Positions 24,474 through 32,624 of a stretch of 64,000 nt of DNA are shown in pieces (the first letter of the stretch is position 1; each line of letters starts with the position of its first letter). The stretch is from Hominisplanchenecus_A murintestinalis (lineage in GTDB: Bacteria > Bacillota > Clostridia > Lachnospirales > Lachnospiraceae): contig NZ_CALPCM010000009.1 in NCBI RefSeq assembly GCF_943193015.1, positions 1-64,000 of the forward strand, given 5' to 3'. Under the pieces are notes generated by a model. It was not told the origin of the DNA, did not search any database, and saw only the letters and a list, made by a program, of their open reading frames with translations. Position numbers and translations under genes: made by a program.

Positions 24474-24662
24474 CGGGAGATTTTATTGAGAATAGCATTG
24501 TGCCAGACGGATAGTTTCCGATGCGCAGTGACAGAAGATGAGAGTTGTATCAAAAATGGTATAGAGGAATATAAGAAAATCTTCAGTTCTCGTTTACAAC
24601 ATGTTTACACTGCTGTGTTTATTTTGGAATGCCCAAAAGCTTATACTTATTTTTGAAAAGAG

Positions 24663-24693
24663 TGAAACTTTTTAACGAAAAGCGGACTCTAAT
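24663..24693 (+). promoter_or_regulatory. ECF-type promoter of the MurE-like gene
   Basis: TGAAACTTTTT at 24663 and TCTAATAG at 24688. The distance from TGAA to TCTAAT (25 bp) equals that of the ECF sigma promoter at 7841, and TCTAATAG is identical in both. It is 34 bp upstream of the start codon, with no sigma-A promoter apparent between. Confidence 0.6.
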
Positions 24694-24726
24694 AGATAAA
24701 GGGTAAGTGTAAGTGAGGGGATAAAG

Positions 24727-26256
24727 ATGAAGAATATAAAACAGTATCTGGATTTGTTGATGGAGGAAGGACTGGTCGTATCATATAATCTGTACCAGAA
24801 AGCAAAATCACCCATTTATCATATGACTTATGGTTCAGGAGATGCGAAGGAAGATACGTTATTCCTGTGCAAAGGCGCTGCGTTTAAAAAAGATTATCTG
24901 CTGGAGGCGCTGCAAAGGGGAGCTGTGGCGTATGTGAGTGAGCAGTATTACGGCACGGAAGAGGAAGTTCCTTATATTCGGGTGAAGAGCATGAGAAAAG
25001 CTATGCCCGTACTGGCAAAAGCGTTCTATGGAAATCCGGATGAGGAACTTTTCCTTACGGGAGTAACCGGGACGAAGGGGAAAACTACGACAGTTTATTA
25101 TATCCGGGCGATTATGGATGAATATTTGCGGGCAAAGCAGGAAAAGGCATCCGGTTTGATTTCTACCATAGAAACCTGCGATGGAATGTCCTGCGAGGAA
25201 TCAAAGCTAACGACGCCGGAGTCACCGGAACTTTTCCGGCATTTAAAAAATGCTGTAGATGCAGGAATAAGCCATATGACAATGGAGGTGTCCAGCCAGG
25301 CGCTCAAATACCATCGGGTAAGAAAAATTAAGTTTGATGTGGGAGTATTTTTAAATATATCAGAAGATCATATCAGCCCGACGGAGCATGAGGATTTTGA
25401 AGACTATTTCAGTGCAAAACTTTCGCTTTTTAAACAGACAAAGACAGCGTGTGTAAATCTGGACTCTGACCAGGCGAAAAGAGTGCTGGCTGCGGCAAGA
25501 ATGTCTGATCAGGTAATTACTTTTGGGACAAAAGGGAATCCTGATATTCTCGGAAGCAATATCTGCATGAAAGACAGAACGCTTTCATTTGATGTGGAAT
25601 GCAGGGAGTTCCGGCAGCATTTTACGCTTGCTATGCACGGCATGTTTAATGTAGAAAATGCGCTTGCTGCCATTGCCGTGGCTTATGCTATGGGAATTCC
25701 GGTGAAATATATGGCGGCAGGTTTGGCAAAGACAAAGGTTCAGGGGCGGATGGAAGAGTATGTGAGCGCGGACGGGCGGCTGCAGGTTATTGTAGATTTT
25801 GCCCATAACCGTCTGAGTTTTGAAAAATTATTTGATTCTGTGCTGATGGAGCATCCGGACGCCAGAATTGTGACTATTTTTGGCTGTCCCGGAGGAAAAG
25901 CTTTTAACAGAAGGAGAGATTTAGGGCTTATTGCAGGGCTTTTTTCTGAGAAGGTTTATCTGTCGGCAGACGATCCGGGGATAGAGTCTCCACAGGATAT
26001 TGCAAGGGAGATTGGAGGATATCTGGAAGTTACAGGATGTCCTTATGAATACATAGAGGACAGGGGACAGGCTATTCAGCGTGCAATTCAGGAGGTAGAA
26101 AGAAAAACGGTGCTGCTGGTACTTGGGAAAGGAAATGAGGCACGGCAGAAATATGGAAAGATTTCTTACAAGTTCCCTACAGATGGAGAATTTGTACAGA
26201 TTGGAATCCGGGAATACAACAGGAGGCATATGCGGAGAAGCGCAATAGCAGGATAG
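24727..26256 (+). CDS. MurE-like Mur ligase (UDP-MurNAc-tripeptide synthetase family)
   Basis: 509-residue Mur ligase. The ATP loop is GTKGKTTT (115-122), the carbamylated Lys is probably Lys231 in YFSAKLSLF, and QGRMEEY (339-345) opens the C-terminal domain. MurE adds the third amino acid to UDP-MurNAc-L-Ala-D-Glu. The residues that choose it differ from the norm: meso-DAP enzymes have DNPR, L-Lys enzymes DNPA-like forms, while here the stretch is DDPGIE (415-420), and GCPGGKAFNRR replaces the common GCGGDRD. It stands alone, away from a mur cluster, and seems driven by an ECF promoter, so it may be a second ligase with altered specificity (inference). Confidence 0.82.
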   Translation: MKNIKQYLDLLMEEGLVVSYNLYQKAKSPIYHMTYGSGDAKEDTLFLCKGAAFKKDYLLEALQRGAVAYVSEQYYGTEEEVPYIRVKSMRKAMPVLAKAFYGNPDEELFLTGVTGTKGKTTTVYYIRAIMDEYLRAKQEKASGLISTIETCDGMSCEESKLTTPESPELFRHLKNAVDAGISHMTMEVSSQALKYHRVRKIKFDVGVFLNISEDHISPTEHEDFEDYFSAKLSLFKQTKTACVNLDSDQAKRVLAAARMSDQVITFGTKGNPDILGSNICMKDRTLSFDVECREFRQHFTLAMHGMFNVENALAAIAVAYAMGIPVKYMAAGLAKTKVQGRMEEYVSADGRLQVIVDFAHNRLSFEKLFDSVLMEHPDARIVTIFGCPGGKAFNRRRDLGLIAGLFSEKVYLSADDPGIESPQDIAREIGGYLEVTGCPYEYIEDRGQAIQRAIQEVERKTVLLVLGKGNEARQKYGKISYKFPTDGEFVQIGIREYNRRHMRRSAIAG

Positions 26257-26324
26257 CAGTCGGCCTCCTGAAAATAGGACAGCCTGTTTTGGCCGTCCTG
26301 GAAATAATATATGGGAGGCAAAAT

Positions 26325-26897
26325 ATGAAACAGATTGTACTTGCTTCCGCATCGCCGAGGCGGCGGGAGCTTTTAGCGCAGGCAGGCATTGTATTTACAG
26401 TGAAAGCCAGCGATGCAGAAGAAGTTGTTACAGAGAATGCGCCGGACAAAATCGTGAAAGAACTGGCGTTTTTAAAAGCAAAAGCAGTGGCAGAGAGAGA
26501 AGAGGATGCACTGGTCATCGGCGCTGATACGATTGTGGCGGCAGAAGGGAATATTCTTGGAAAGCCGCACAGCAGAGAAGAGGCATTTTCCATGCTCTCT
26601 ATGCTGCAGGGAAAGACCCACCAGGTATATACAGGCGTGGCGCTGATAGCAAAAGAAGCAGGGAAGGAGAGATTAGAAGTTTTTGCTGAGAAAACAGATG
26701 TTACGTTTTACCCAATGACGGAAAAAGAGATACAGGAATATATTGATACGGGAGAATCCATGGACAAAGCAGGAGCGTATGGAATCCAGGGGCGCGCTGC
26801 GGTTTATATCCAAAAAATCTGCGGCGACTACAACAATGTGGTGGGGCTTCCTGTCGCGAAATTGTACCAGAAACTGAAAGAGTTTACCAGGCGCTGA
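26325..26897 (+). CDS. maf: Maf-family nucleoside triphosphate pyrophosphatase
   Basis: 190 residues. Hydrolyses non-canonical or pyrimidine NTPs such as dTTP and UTP; overproduction in Bacillus blocks septation. The opening IVLASASPRRRELLAQAG is diagnostic, and GADTIV, GKPHSREEA and GAYGIQGRAA complete the active site. The start is set by GGGAGG. It lies about 70 bp after the MurE-like gene with no terminator between, so it may be read from the same ECF-type promoter. Confidence 0.92.
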   Translation: MKQIVLASASPRRRELLAQAGIVFTVKASDAEEVVTENAPDKIVKELAFLKAKAVAEREEDALVIGADTIVAAEGNILGKPHSREEAFSMLSMLQGKTHQVYTGVALIAKEAGKERLEVFAEKTDVTFYPMTEKEIQEYIDTGESMDKAGAYGIQGRAAVYIQKICGDYNNVVGLPVAKLYQKLKEFTRR

Positions 26898-26934
26898 TTT
26901 TATAAAAAAGAGCCTATCTTTTTGAAAATACGCA

Positions 26935-26943
26935 TGTTATACT
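26935..26943 (+). promoter_or_regulatory. Possible extended -10 promoter of the dehydrogenase gene
   Basis: TGTTATACT with no proper -35 box, about 75 bases before the start codon. Confidence 0.35.
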
Positions 26944-27016
26944 TTCCTTGTACGGAGAACTATGCAGGAATCTGCCTGGAGAAGCAGATTCTGGCAGACA
27001 GAAAAGGAGGTATTTT

Positions 27017-28012
27017 ATGCGTATCTTATTTTTTGGGACAAAGAGCTATGATGAGAAGTTTTTTAAGGAGTTTTTGGAGAAAGAGAATTATCATGATTTG
27101 GAGATTCATTTTATCGAGCCTAACCTGACAGCGGACACAGCCAGGCTGGCAGACGGATATGAAGCGGTGTGTGCATTTGTAAATATGGATTTGGGGACGG
27201 CTACGATAGATATTCTCCACGAATGCGGTGTGAAGCTGATTTTGATGCGCTGTGCAGGATATAATAATGTGGATTTGGATGAAGCGGCAAAACTGGGAAT
27301 CACAGTTATGCGCGTGCCAAGCTATTCACCCGAAGCGGTGGCGGAACATGCTATGGCGCTGGTGCTGACTGCAAACCGCCATATGCATAAGGCATATGTA
27401 AAAGGGCGTGAAAATGATTTCAGCCTTAGTGGGTTGATGGGAGTTAATTTATATGGAAAGACGGCGGGAATCATAGGAACAGGAAAGATTGGCGCGGCGA
27501 TGGCAAGGCTCTGTCATGGATTTGGGATGCGGGTTATTGGCTATGATACGCATCAGAATCCGTCTCTGGATTTTGTGGAATATGTGGATTTCGACCATAT
27601 CCTGGCAGAGTCGGATTTGATTTCGCTCCACTGTCCGTTGTTCGAGTCAAATTATCATATGATTAATAAAGAGGCCATCGACAAGATGAAAGATGGTGTG
27701 ATTCTGGTAAATACGTCCAGGGGGGCGCTGATTAAAACGGCGGATCTGGTGCAGGGAATCCGTGATGGTAAGTTCTTTGCAGTAGGTCTGGATGTGTACG
27801 AGGAGGAAACGGGCAGTGTTTACGAGGATATGTCCGAACAGATTTTGAGTCATTCGACGATGGCGCGGCTTTTATCATTCCCCAACGTAATGGTAACTTC
27901 CCATCAGGGATTCCTCACGAAAGAAGCATTGGAGGCCATCAGCCGTACGACCCTTGACAATGCGCAGGCATTTGTGGAGGGCAGGAAGAACGGAAACGAG
28001 CTTTGTGCATGA
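27017..28012 (+). CDS. ldhA: D-2-hydroxyacid dehydrogenase, probably D-lactate dehydrogenase
   Basis: NAD-dependent enzyme of 331 residues, likely reducing pyruvate to D-lactate during fermentation. The substrate domain holds RCAGYNNVD; the NAD motif is GIIGTGKIG (about 155-163). Active-site residues appear as the Arg in NTSRGALI and the His in VTSHQGFLT, with the GLDVYEEE stretch typical of D-LDH and HicDH. Start 27017 follows AAAGGAGG; 23 further codons upstream are open but lack a ribosome site. 2-Hydroxyisocaproate dehydrogenase is the main alternative. A palindromic repeat and terminator follow. Confidence 0.87.
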   Translation: MRILFFGTKSYDEKFFKEFLEKENYHDLEIHFIEPNLTADTARLADGYEAVCAFVNMDLGTATIDILHECGVKLILMRCAGYNNVDLDEAAKLGITVMRVPSYSPEAVAEHAMALVLTANRHMHKAYVKGRENDFSLSGLMGVNLYGKTAGIIGTGKIGAAMARLCHGFGMRVIGYDTHQNPSLDFVEYVDFDHILAESDLISLHCPLFESNYHMINKEAIDKMKDGVILVNTSRGALIKTADLVQGIRDGKFFAVGLDVYEEETGSVYEDMSEQILSHSTMARLLSFPNVMVTSHQGFLTKEALEAISRTTLDNAQAFVEGRKNGNELCA

Positions 28013-28019
28013 TTTTATT

Positions 28020-28134
28020 CCCGCGAGCAACGAGCCAAGTGACTGTTTGCAGGCATTTGGCGACTGCCGCGAGGGTCAAATACCCCGCCCCTTGGGGCGC
28101 TTCAAGTTTGATGCCCCGTTGCTTGCAGCGGGGG
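28020..28134. repeat. 115-bp structured palindromic repeat
   Basis: The outer arms (CCCGCGAGCAACG; CGTTGCTTGCAGCGGG) are complementary apart from a small bulge. Inside are CGCCCC-TT-GGGGCG and a GCCAA/TTTGGC helix. There is no coding frame. From memory, closely related sequence occurs in intergenic regions of Lachnospiraceae genomes, so it is probably a dispersed element. Confidence 0.55.
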
Positions 28135-28151
28135 TTTTGACTTCATATAAG

Positions 28152-28181
28152 AAAGGACTGCGGAACGGGCAGTCCTTTTTC
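28152..28181 (+). terminator. Terminator of the dehydrogenase gene
   Basis: AAAGGACTGC and GCAGTCCTTT form a stem around GGAACGG, followed by TTCTT. Confidence 0.8.
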
Positions 28182-28248
28182 TTATGGCAGTCAGGTTATT
28201 GTGAATAATAACGAAATTATCAAATGGGCAGATTCGTTTTTTGTGCAG

Positions 28249-28277
28249 TTCACAATGGAAGGGATGTGTGTTATAAT
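28249..28277 (+). promoter_or_regulatory. Promoter of the SH3 protein and nth
   Basis: TTCACA (28249-28254), a 17-bp spacer and TATAAT (28272-28277). Confidence 0.7.
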
Positions 28278-28309
28278 ATGAGGAAATGGGGAATGAAGGG
28301 AGACAAAAG

Positions 28310-28876
28310 ATGAATGGTTTTAAGGAATGGATTTCCGATAATCTGAGATATATTCTTCTGGCATTGATTGTACTGCTGATTATGGGGGCGGCAGTTCTAG
28401 GGGTCAGCATTTATTCAAAAGTGGTAAATGACGGAAGGGGACAGAAGGAAGCGGCGAAGCACACAGAAGCGGTGAAGATTACGGAAACCGAGAGCGCGCG
28501 GGAGACGGTGGAATCGGAAAAAACCACGGAGTCCGCAGAAGATGCGCAGGATACGGAAACAAACAAGAACAATACAGAGGCGCCTGTGGAGACTCAAAAA
28601 GAAACAGAACCTCAAACGGAATCTCAGACAGAACCTCAAACAGAATCTCAGACAGAACCTCCATCTGAATCTGAGACGGAGTCCGAGACAGAGCCGCAGC
28701 CGGTGTACCTGACGATGCAGGGGAGCTGCTATTTGCGGGCAGAGCCGAGTATGGAAGGAGAAATCATCGGTGAATACTGGACAGGAACAACGGTAGAATT
28801 CCTGGAGGATGTAGGCGGCTGGTATAAAGTGCGTGTGGACGGCATGGTTGGATATATGGGAGCCAGATTTTTTTAG
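28310..28876 (+). CDS. Membrane-anchored protein with repeat linker and bacterial SH3 domain
   Basis: 188 residues. A cytoplasmic start, one membrane helix (about 13-36, ILLALIVLLIMGAAVLGV), then a Thr/Glu-rich linker containing 24-bp-period PQTESQTE repeats (DNA about 28610-28660), then a C-terminal SH3b domain (about 128-188) with SCYLRAEPSMEGEIIGEY and GWYKVRVDGMVGYM. SH3b domains bind cell-wall peptides; with no catalytic domain it is likely a wall-binding or scaffolding protein. I prefer the ATG at 28310 (GGGAGA seven bases upstream) over one at 28286. nth follows 18 bp later. Confidence 0.75.
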   Translation: MNGFKEWISDNLRYILLALIVLLIMGAAVLGVSIYSKVVNDGRGQKEAAKHTEAVKITETESARETVESEKTTESAEDAQDTETNKNNTEAPVETQKETEPQTESQTEPQTESQTEPPSESETESETEPQPVYLTMQGSCYLRAEPSMEGEIIGEYWTGTTVEFLEDVGGWYKVRVDGMVGYMGARFF

Positions 28877-28894
28877 AGACAGGGGAGATACAAA

Positions 28895-29527
28895 ATGACA
28901 AAGAAGCAGAGGGCGTTAGAGATTATCGAACGGTTGAAAAAAGAGTACCCGGACGCAGGATGTACGCTGGATTACGACCAGGCGTGGAAACTTCTGGTCA
29001 GTGTCAGGCTTGCGGCGCAGTGTACGGATGCCCGGGTAAATGTGGTGGTAGAGAAACTATATGAAAAATATCCGGATGTAGAAGCTTTGGCAGAAGCTCC
29101 AATGGAAGCGATTGAAGAAATCGTGCGCCCCTGCGGCTTGGGAAAGAGCAAGGCGCGGGATATCAGCGCCTGCATGAAAATCCTGAAAGATGAGTATGGC
29201 GGAAACATACCGAAAGATTTTGATGCGCTTTTAAAACTTCCGGGTGTAGGGAGGAAAAGCGCGAACCTGATTATGGGGGATGTATTTGGCGAGCCGGCGA
29301 TTGTGACAGATACCCACTGCATCCGGCTGACAAACAGGATGGGGCTTGTGGATGGGATCAAAGAGCCGAAAAAGGTAGAAATGGCGTTGTGGAAAATTAT
29401 CCCGCCGGAGGAGGGCAGTGATTTCTGCCACCGCCTGGTTTATCATGGAAGAGATGTGTGTACTGCCAGGACAAAGCCATTTTGCGACAGATGCTGCCTG
29501 GAGGACATCTGCAAAATTCCAGGGTAG
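28895..29527 (+). CDS. nth: Endonuclease III (DNA glycosylase/AP lyase)
   Basis: Removes oxidised pyrimidines and cuts the abasic strand. The helix-hairpin-helix LLKLPGVGRKSANLI contains catalytic Lys121, and VTDTHC holds the activating Asp139. The 4Fe-4S ligands are Cys189, Cys197, Cys200 and Cys206; the first gap is seven residues, one more than in E. coli. The 210-residue protein is full length. Its last codons run directly into the remnant of a surface glycosidase gene, so the natural 3' end may have been changed by a few residues. RBS GGGGAG. Confidence 0.92.
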   Translation: MTKKQRALEIIERLKKEYPDAGCTLDYDQAWKLLVSVRLAAQCTDARVNVVVEKLYEKYPDVEALAEAPMEAIEEIVRPCGLGKSKARDISACMKILKDEYGGNIPKDFDALLKLPGVGRKSANLIMGDVFGEPAIVTDTHCIRLTNRMGLVDGIKEPKKVEMALWKIIPPEEGSDFCHRLVYHGRDVCTARTKPFCDRCCLEDICKIPG

Positions 29528-32457
29528 GCTGGGGGAAAACAGCACATGAATCTATTTATAATGTTTATACCAGGGATTGGCTTGCAGGGGAATGTGTATG
29601 GACAGGTTTTGACTATATAGGTGAGCCGACTCCCTGGAACGGAACAGGAACAGGAGACGGCGGACGCGGCGCAAAGCCGAACAGCAGTTATTTTGGAATC
29701 GTAGAGACATCAGGTTTTCCGAAGGATAATTATTATCTTTATCGCAGCCAGTGGAATAAAAATGCGAATACACTGCATCTGGTTACTGCATGGGATGGCG
29801 ATAATATGTTGAATTCTACTTCGGGCAAGACACCGGTTGCAGTTTACAGTAATGCGCCGACGGTAAAACTGTATCGCAATGGGACAGAAATCGGAACAGC
29901 AACCCGCACAGTAAATATTACAGAGGCAGGTCATATTTATTATACTTACACGGCGACAGGAAGTACATTGTGTACAGCCGTGACAAGTGACAATGCAAGC
30001 TCTCTCAGCGGCGGCAGTGATTTATATAGTGAAATGTATAGCCCGCTATATTCGGTTTTTGATGTGGAATATGAGGCTGGAACTATATCAGCAAAAGCTT
30101 TCGACGAGACCGGAAAGGAAATTACAGATACCTGTCAGGGAAATAGAGAGGTGCTTACACCAGGTACGGCAAGTAAGCTGGGAATAAAATGCGACAAGGA
30201 AGAGATTGCAGCTGACGGCAGGAGCCTGACATATATTTCTGTAGATGTGCAGGATGCCGCAGGGACTTTGGATACTGCCGCAGAAAATGACATTGTTTTT
30301 GAACTGGAAGGCAATGGAGAAATCATGGGCGTGGACAATGGGGATCAGGCAACGGTAGATAAGTATCAGCAGGCTTCCGTCCTTACCAGCAAAACTTCTG
30401 CGCATATTAAAGCATATGCGGGTAAAGCGCTGGTAATCGTACGATCTACAACGAAGGCAGGCGGGTTTACAGTAAATATTTCTTCATCAGGTTTAACCGG
30501 AGCCGCAGTCGAGGTAAATACAAAATTGCCGGAGGGACAGGTGGAAAATAGAATTGTAAGCTACCAGATGTCAAAACATTGTTATGCACGTGTAGGAACT
30601 GCTTCTATTACCTTACCGGTTACGGTAGCTGCTACGTTAGCAGACGGAACAAATAAGAATTTAAGTATCGAATGGGATTCTTATGACAAAGCGAATCTGC
30701 AAAAGACAGGATTATTTAAAGTGAACGGCTCTATATCAAATGATGGGCAGGAAATTGCAGTGTCTATGACAGTGCATGTATATGGAGAGATTAAGGGAGC
30801 TAAGAATTATTCAGGAATCACTCCGAAGGGCGTAATGCCAACGCTTCCGCCAACACTTATGACCTATTATGCAGATGGGGCTGCTTTTGAGGAAGCGCAG
30901 GTTACCTGGAATACATCCGGTATCAGCGCAGCAGATTTTTCTGAAATTGGAAAAATTGTAGAAATTGCAGGAAGTGTTAGTATACTTGGTAAGACCTACC
31001 CGGTTACAGCAAGGATTCGTGTGGCGGAGCCTGTATATGGAACAAGGCAGAATATTGCACCGGATGCCAGCGACTTGCAGTCAAATGCGACGGGTGATAC
31101 TCTGGCGGCAATAACAAATGGAGTTAAATATGCACCTACAAATGGGCAGAGTGAACGTTGGTCAAATTGGCCCGAAAGAAATAACGCAGGTGCGGCTACT
31201 ATAACTATGGCATGGGATACTGCGCATTTGGTGGATCAGGTTAATTTGTATTACTATTATGAGGATGTTGCTACTTATCAGTTCCCGACCAGTGTTGCTT
31301 TCGAATATTCACTGAATGGCAGTGATTTTGTTCCTATTGAACATGAAGAACTGGAAGAACTGCCGTCAGAACCCGGAAAGGTAGAAAACGGTCACAGTTT
31401 CCAGTTAAAAGAGGCAATAAATCCGATTGCCATAAGGATTTCTTTGGGACGTGATACGGGCAAATGGACCGGCCTGACAGAAGTTGAGATTATAGAGACA
31501 ACGGTTTCCTATAAAGAGAACACCTCGGCTGATTTGAGCGGTATTACGGTAGGAGGCGCAGAGATTGCAGGATTTGCTCCGGATGTATTGACTTATCGGG
31601 TAGATTCCCTGGCAGATATCAAAGTGAAAAACCCTGAAAACGCAGCTGTAACGATATTGTCGCCCTCTGATGATGTTATGATGATTATTACTTGTTCTGA
31701 AGATGGCAAGACAACGAAGACATATACATTACTGCGCACAGCTTCAGCAGCCGAGAAAGCGGATGCATCCCAGAAATTGACGGCAGCGAAAAGTGTGGAT
31801 GGCAGTTTGTATACGCCGGAAAGTTATGCGAAACTGCAGAGTGCAATCGCGGCATTGGAGAAAAACCTGAATAATGCAACGGCAGATGAGCTTAAAGGGT
31901 ATTTGGCTGACTTGATAAAAGCACAAAACGAGCTGGTGAAAAAAGGGACGGCACCAAACCCGACACCAAACCCAACACCAAACCCGACACCAAACCCAAC
32001 ACCGAATCCAACCCCGGCGCCAAAGCCAGGTGATGTGATTAAAGCAGGGGCAGGACGTTACAAGGTACTTGATGCAAAGAAAAAAACTGCGGCTCTTGTA
32101 TCAGTAAATAATAAGAAAGCATCGAGCTTGAATGTCCCGGCAAGCGTTAAACTGAATAAAGTGACATTTAAAGTTGTTCAGGTCGGAGACAAAGTGATGA
32201 GCGGAAACACTAAGCTCAAAAAAGTAGTTTTAGGTAATAATGTTACTACCATTGGAAAACAGGCATTTATGGGCTGTAAGAATTTGAAGAGCGTTCAGCT
32301 CAAGGGCAAAGCGCTGAAGAATATCAAGAGCGGCGCATTCAAGAAAACATCTGCGAAGCTGGTAGTAAGAGCTAAAAAGATGAGCAAAAAGGATAAAGTA
32401 AAATTGCTTAAGAAGCTGAAAAAAGCAGGCGCAGGAAAGAAGACAAAAGTAAAATAG
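29520..32457 (+). pseudogene. 5'-truncated surface glycoside hydrolase (GH2-type) with binding domains
   Basis: Open frame continuing from inside nth with no start of its own. It begins in the last part of a GH2 catalytic barrel (VGWGKTAHESIYN, then WTGFDYIGEPTPW), so the catalytic acid, nucleophile and signal peptide are gone. Downstream the modules are intact: beta-sandwich domains, a discoidin-like region (about 31046-31500), a FIVAR-like helical domain (about 31740-31945), a PNPT-repeat linker and a C-terminal LRR_5-type domain with a Lys-rich tail ending AGAGKKTKVK. The original enzyme was probably a secreted beta-galactosidase or glucuronidase. A deletion seems to have joined it to nth. 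Confidence 0.8.
31953..32022 (+). repeat. 12-bp tandem repeat encoding a PNPT linker
   Basis: Five to six copies of a 12-bp unit (CCAAACCCGACA-like), encoding Pro-Asn-Pro-Thr. It is a flexible linker in the glycosidase remnant and not a CRISPR array. Confidence 0.85.
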
Positions 32458-32501
32458 TTATGGCGCTGTAAGATATGGCTGTATAAAGTGAAAAATGAGA
32501 A

Positions 32502-32556
32502 CGGGGCTATTGCGAGGGCAGGCAGACAGCCTGCAGGAGCAGTGGCTCCGTTTTTT
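32502..32556 (+). terminator. Two-level hairpin terminator, copy B
   Basis: The outer 12-bp helix CGGGGCTATTGC/GCAGTGGCTCCG encloses GCAGGC-AGACA-GCCTGC and runs into T6. It has the same architecture and related outer arms as the element at 9928. Confidence 0.75.
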
Positions 32557-32575
32557 GAAAAAGCGGAGGATATAC

Positions 32576-32616
32576 AAAAAAGGATGAAATCCAATCTGCC
32601 GGATTTCATCCTTTTC
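32576..32616. terminator. Bidirectional terminator between the glycosidase remnant and argG
   Basis: Perfect 11-bp stem GGATGAAATCC/GGATTTCATCC flanked by an A-tract and a T-tract, serving both convergent units. Confidence 0.85.
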
Positions 32617-32624
32617 TAAATACA

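Noticed and set aside
29458..29530. An ATG at 29458 as the real start of a 999-residue protein
   Set aside because: It lies inside nth in another frame, without a ribosome site or signal peptide, and enters the glycosidase fold mid-domain.
31953..32022. Regular 12-bp repeats, considered as a CRISPR or minisatellite array
   Set aside because: They encode an in-frame Pro-Asn-Pro-Thr linker and have no spacers.
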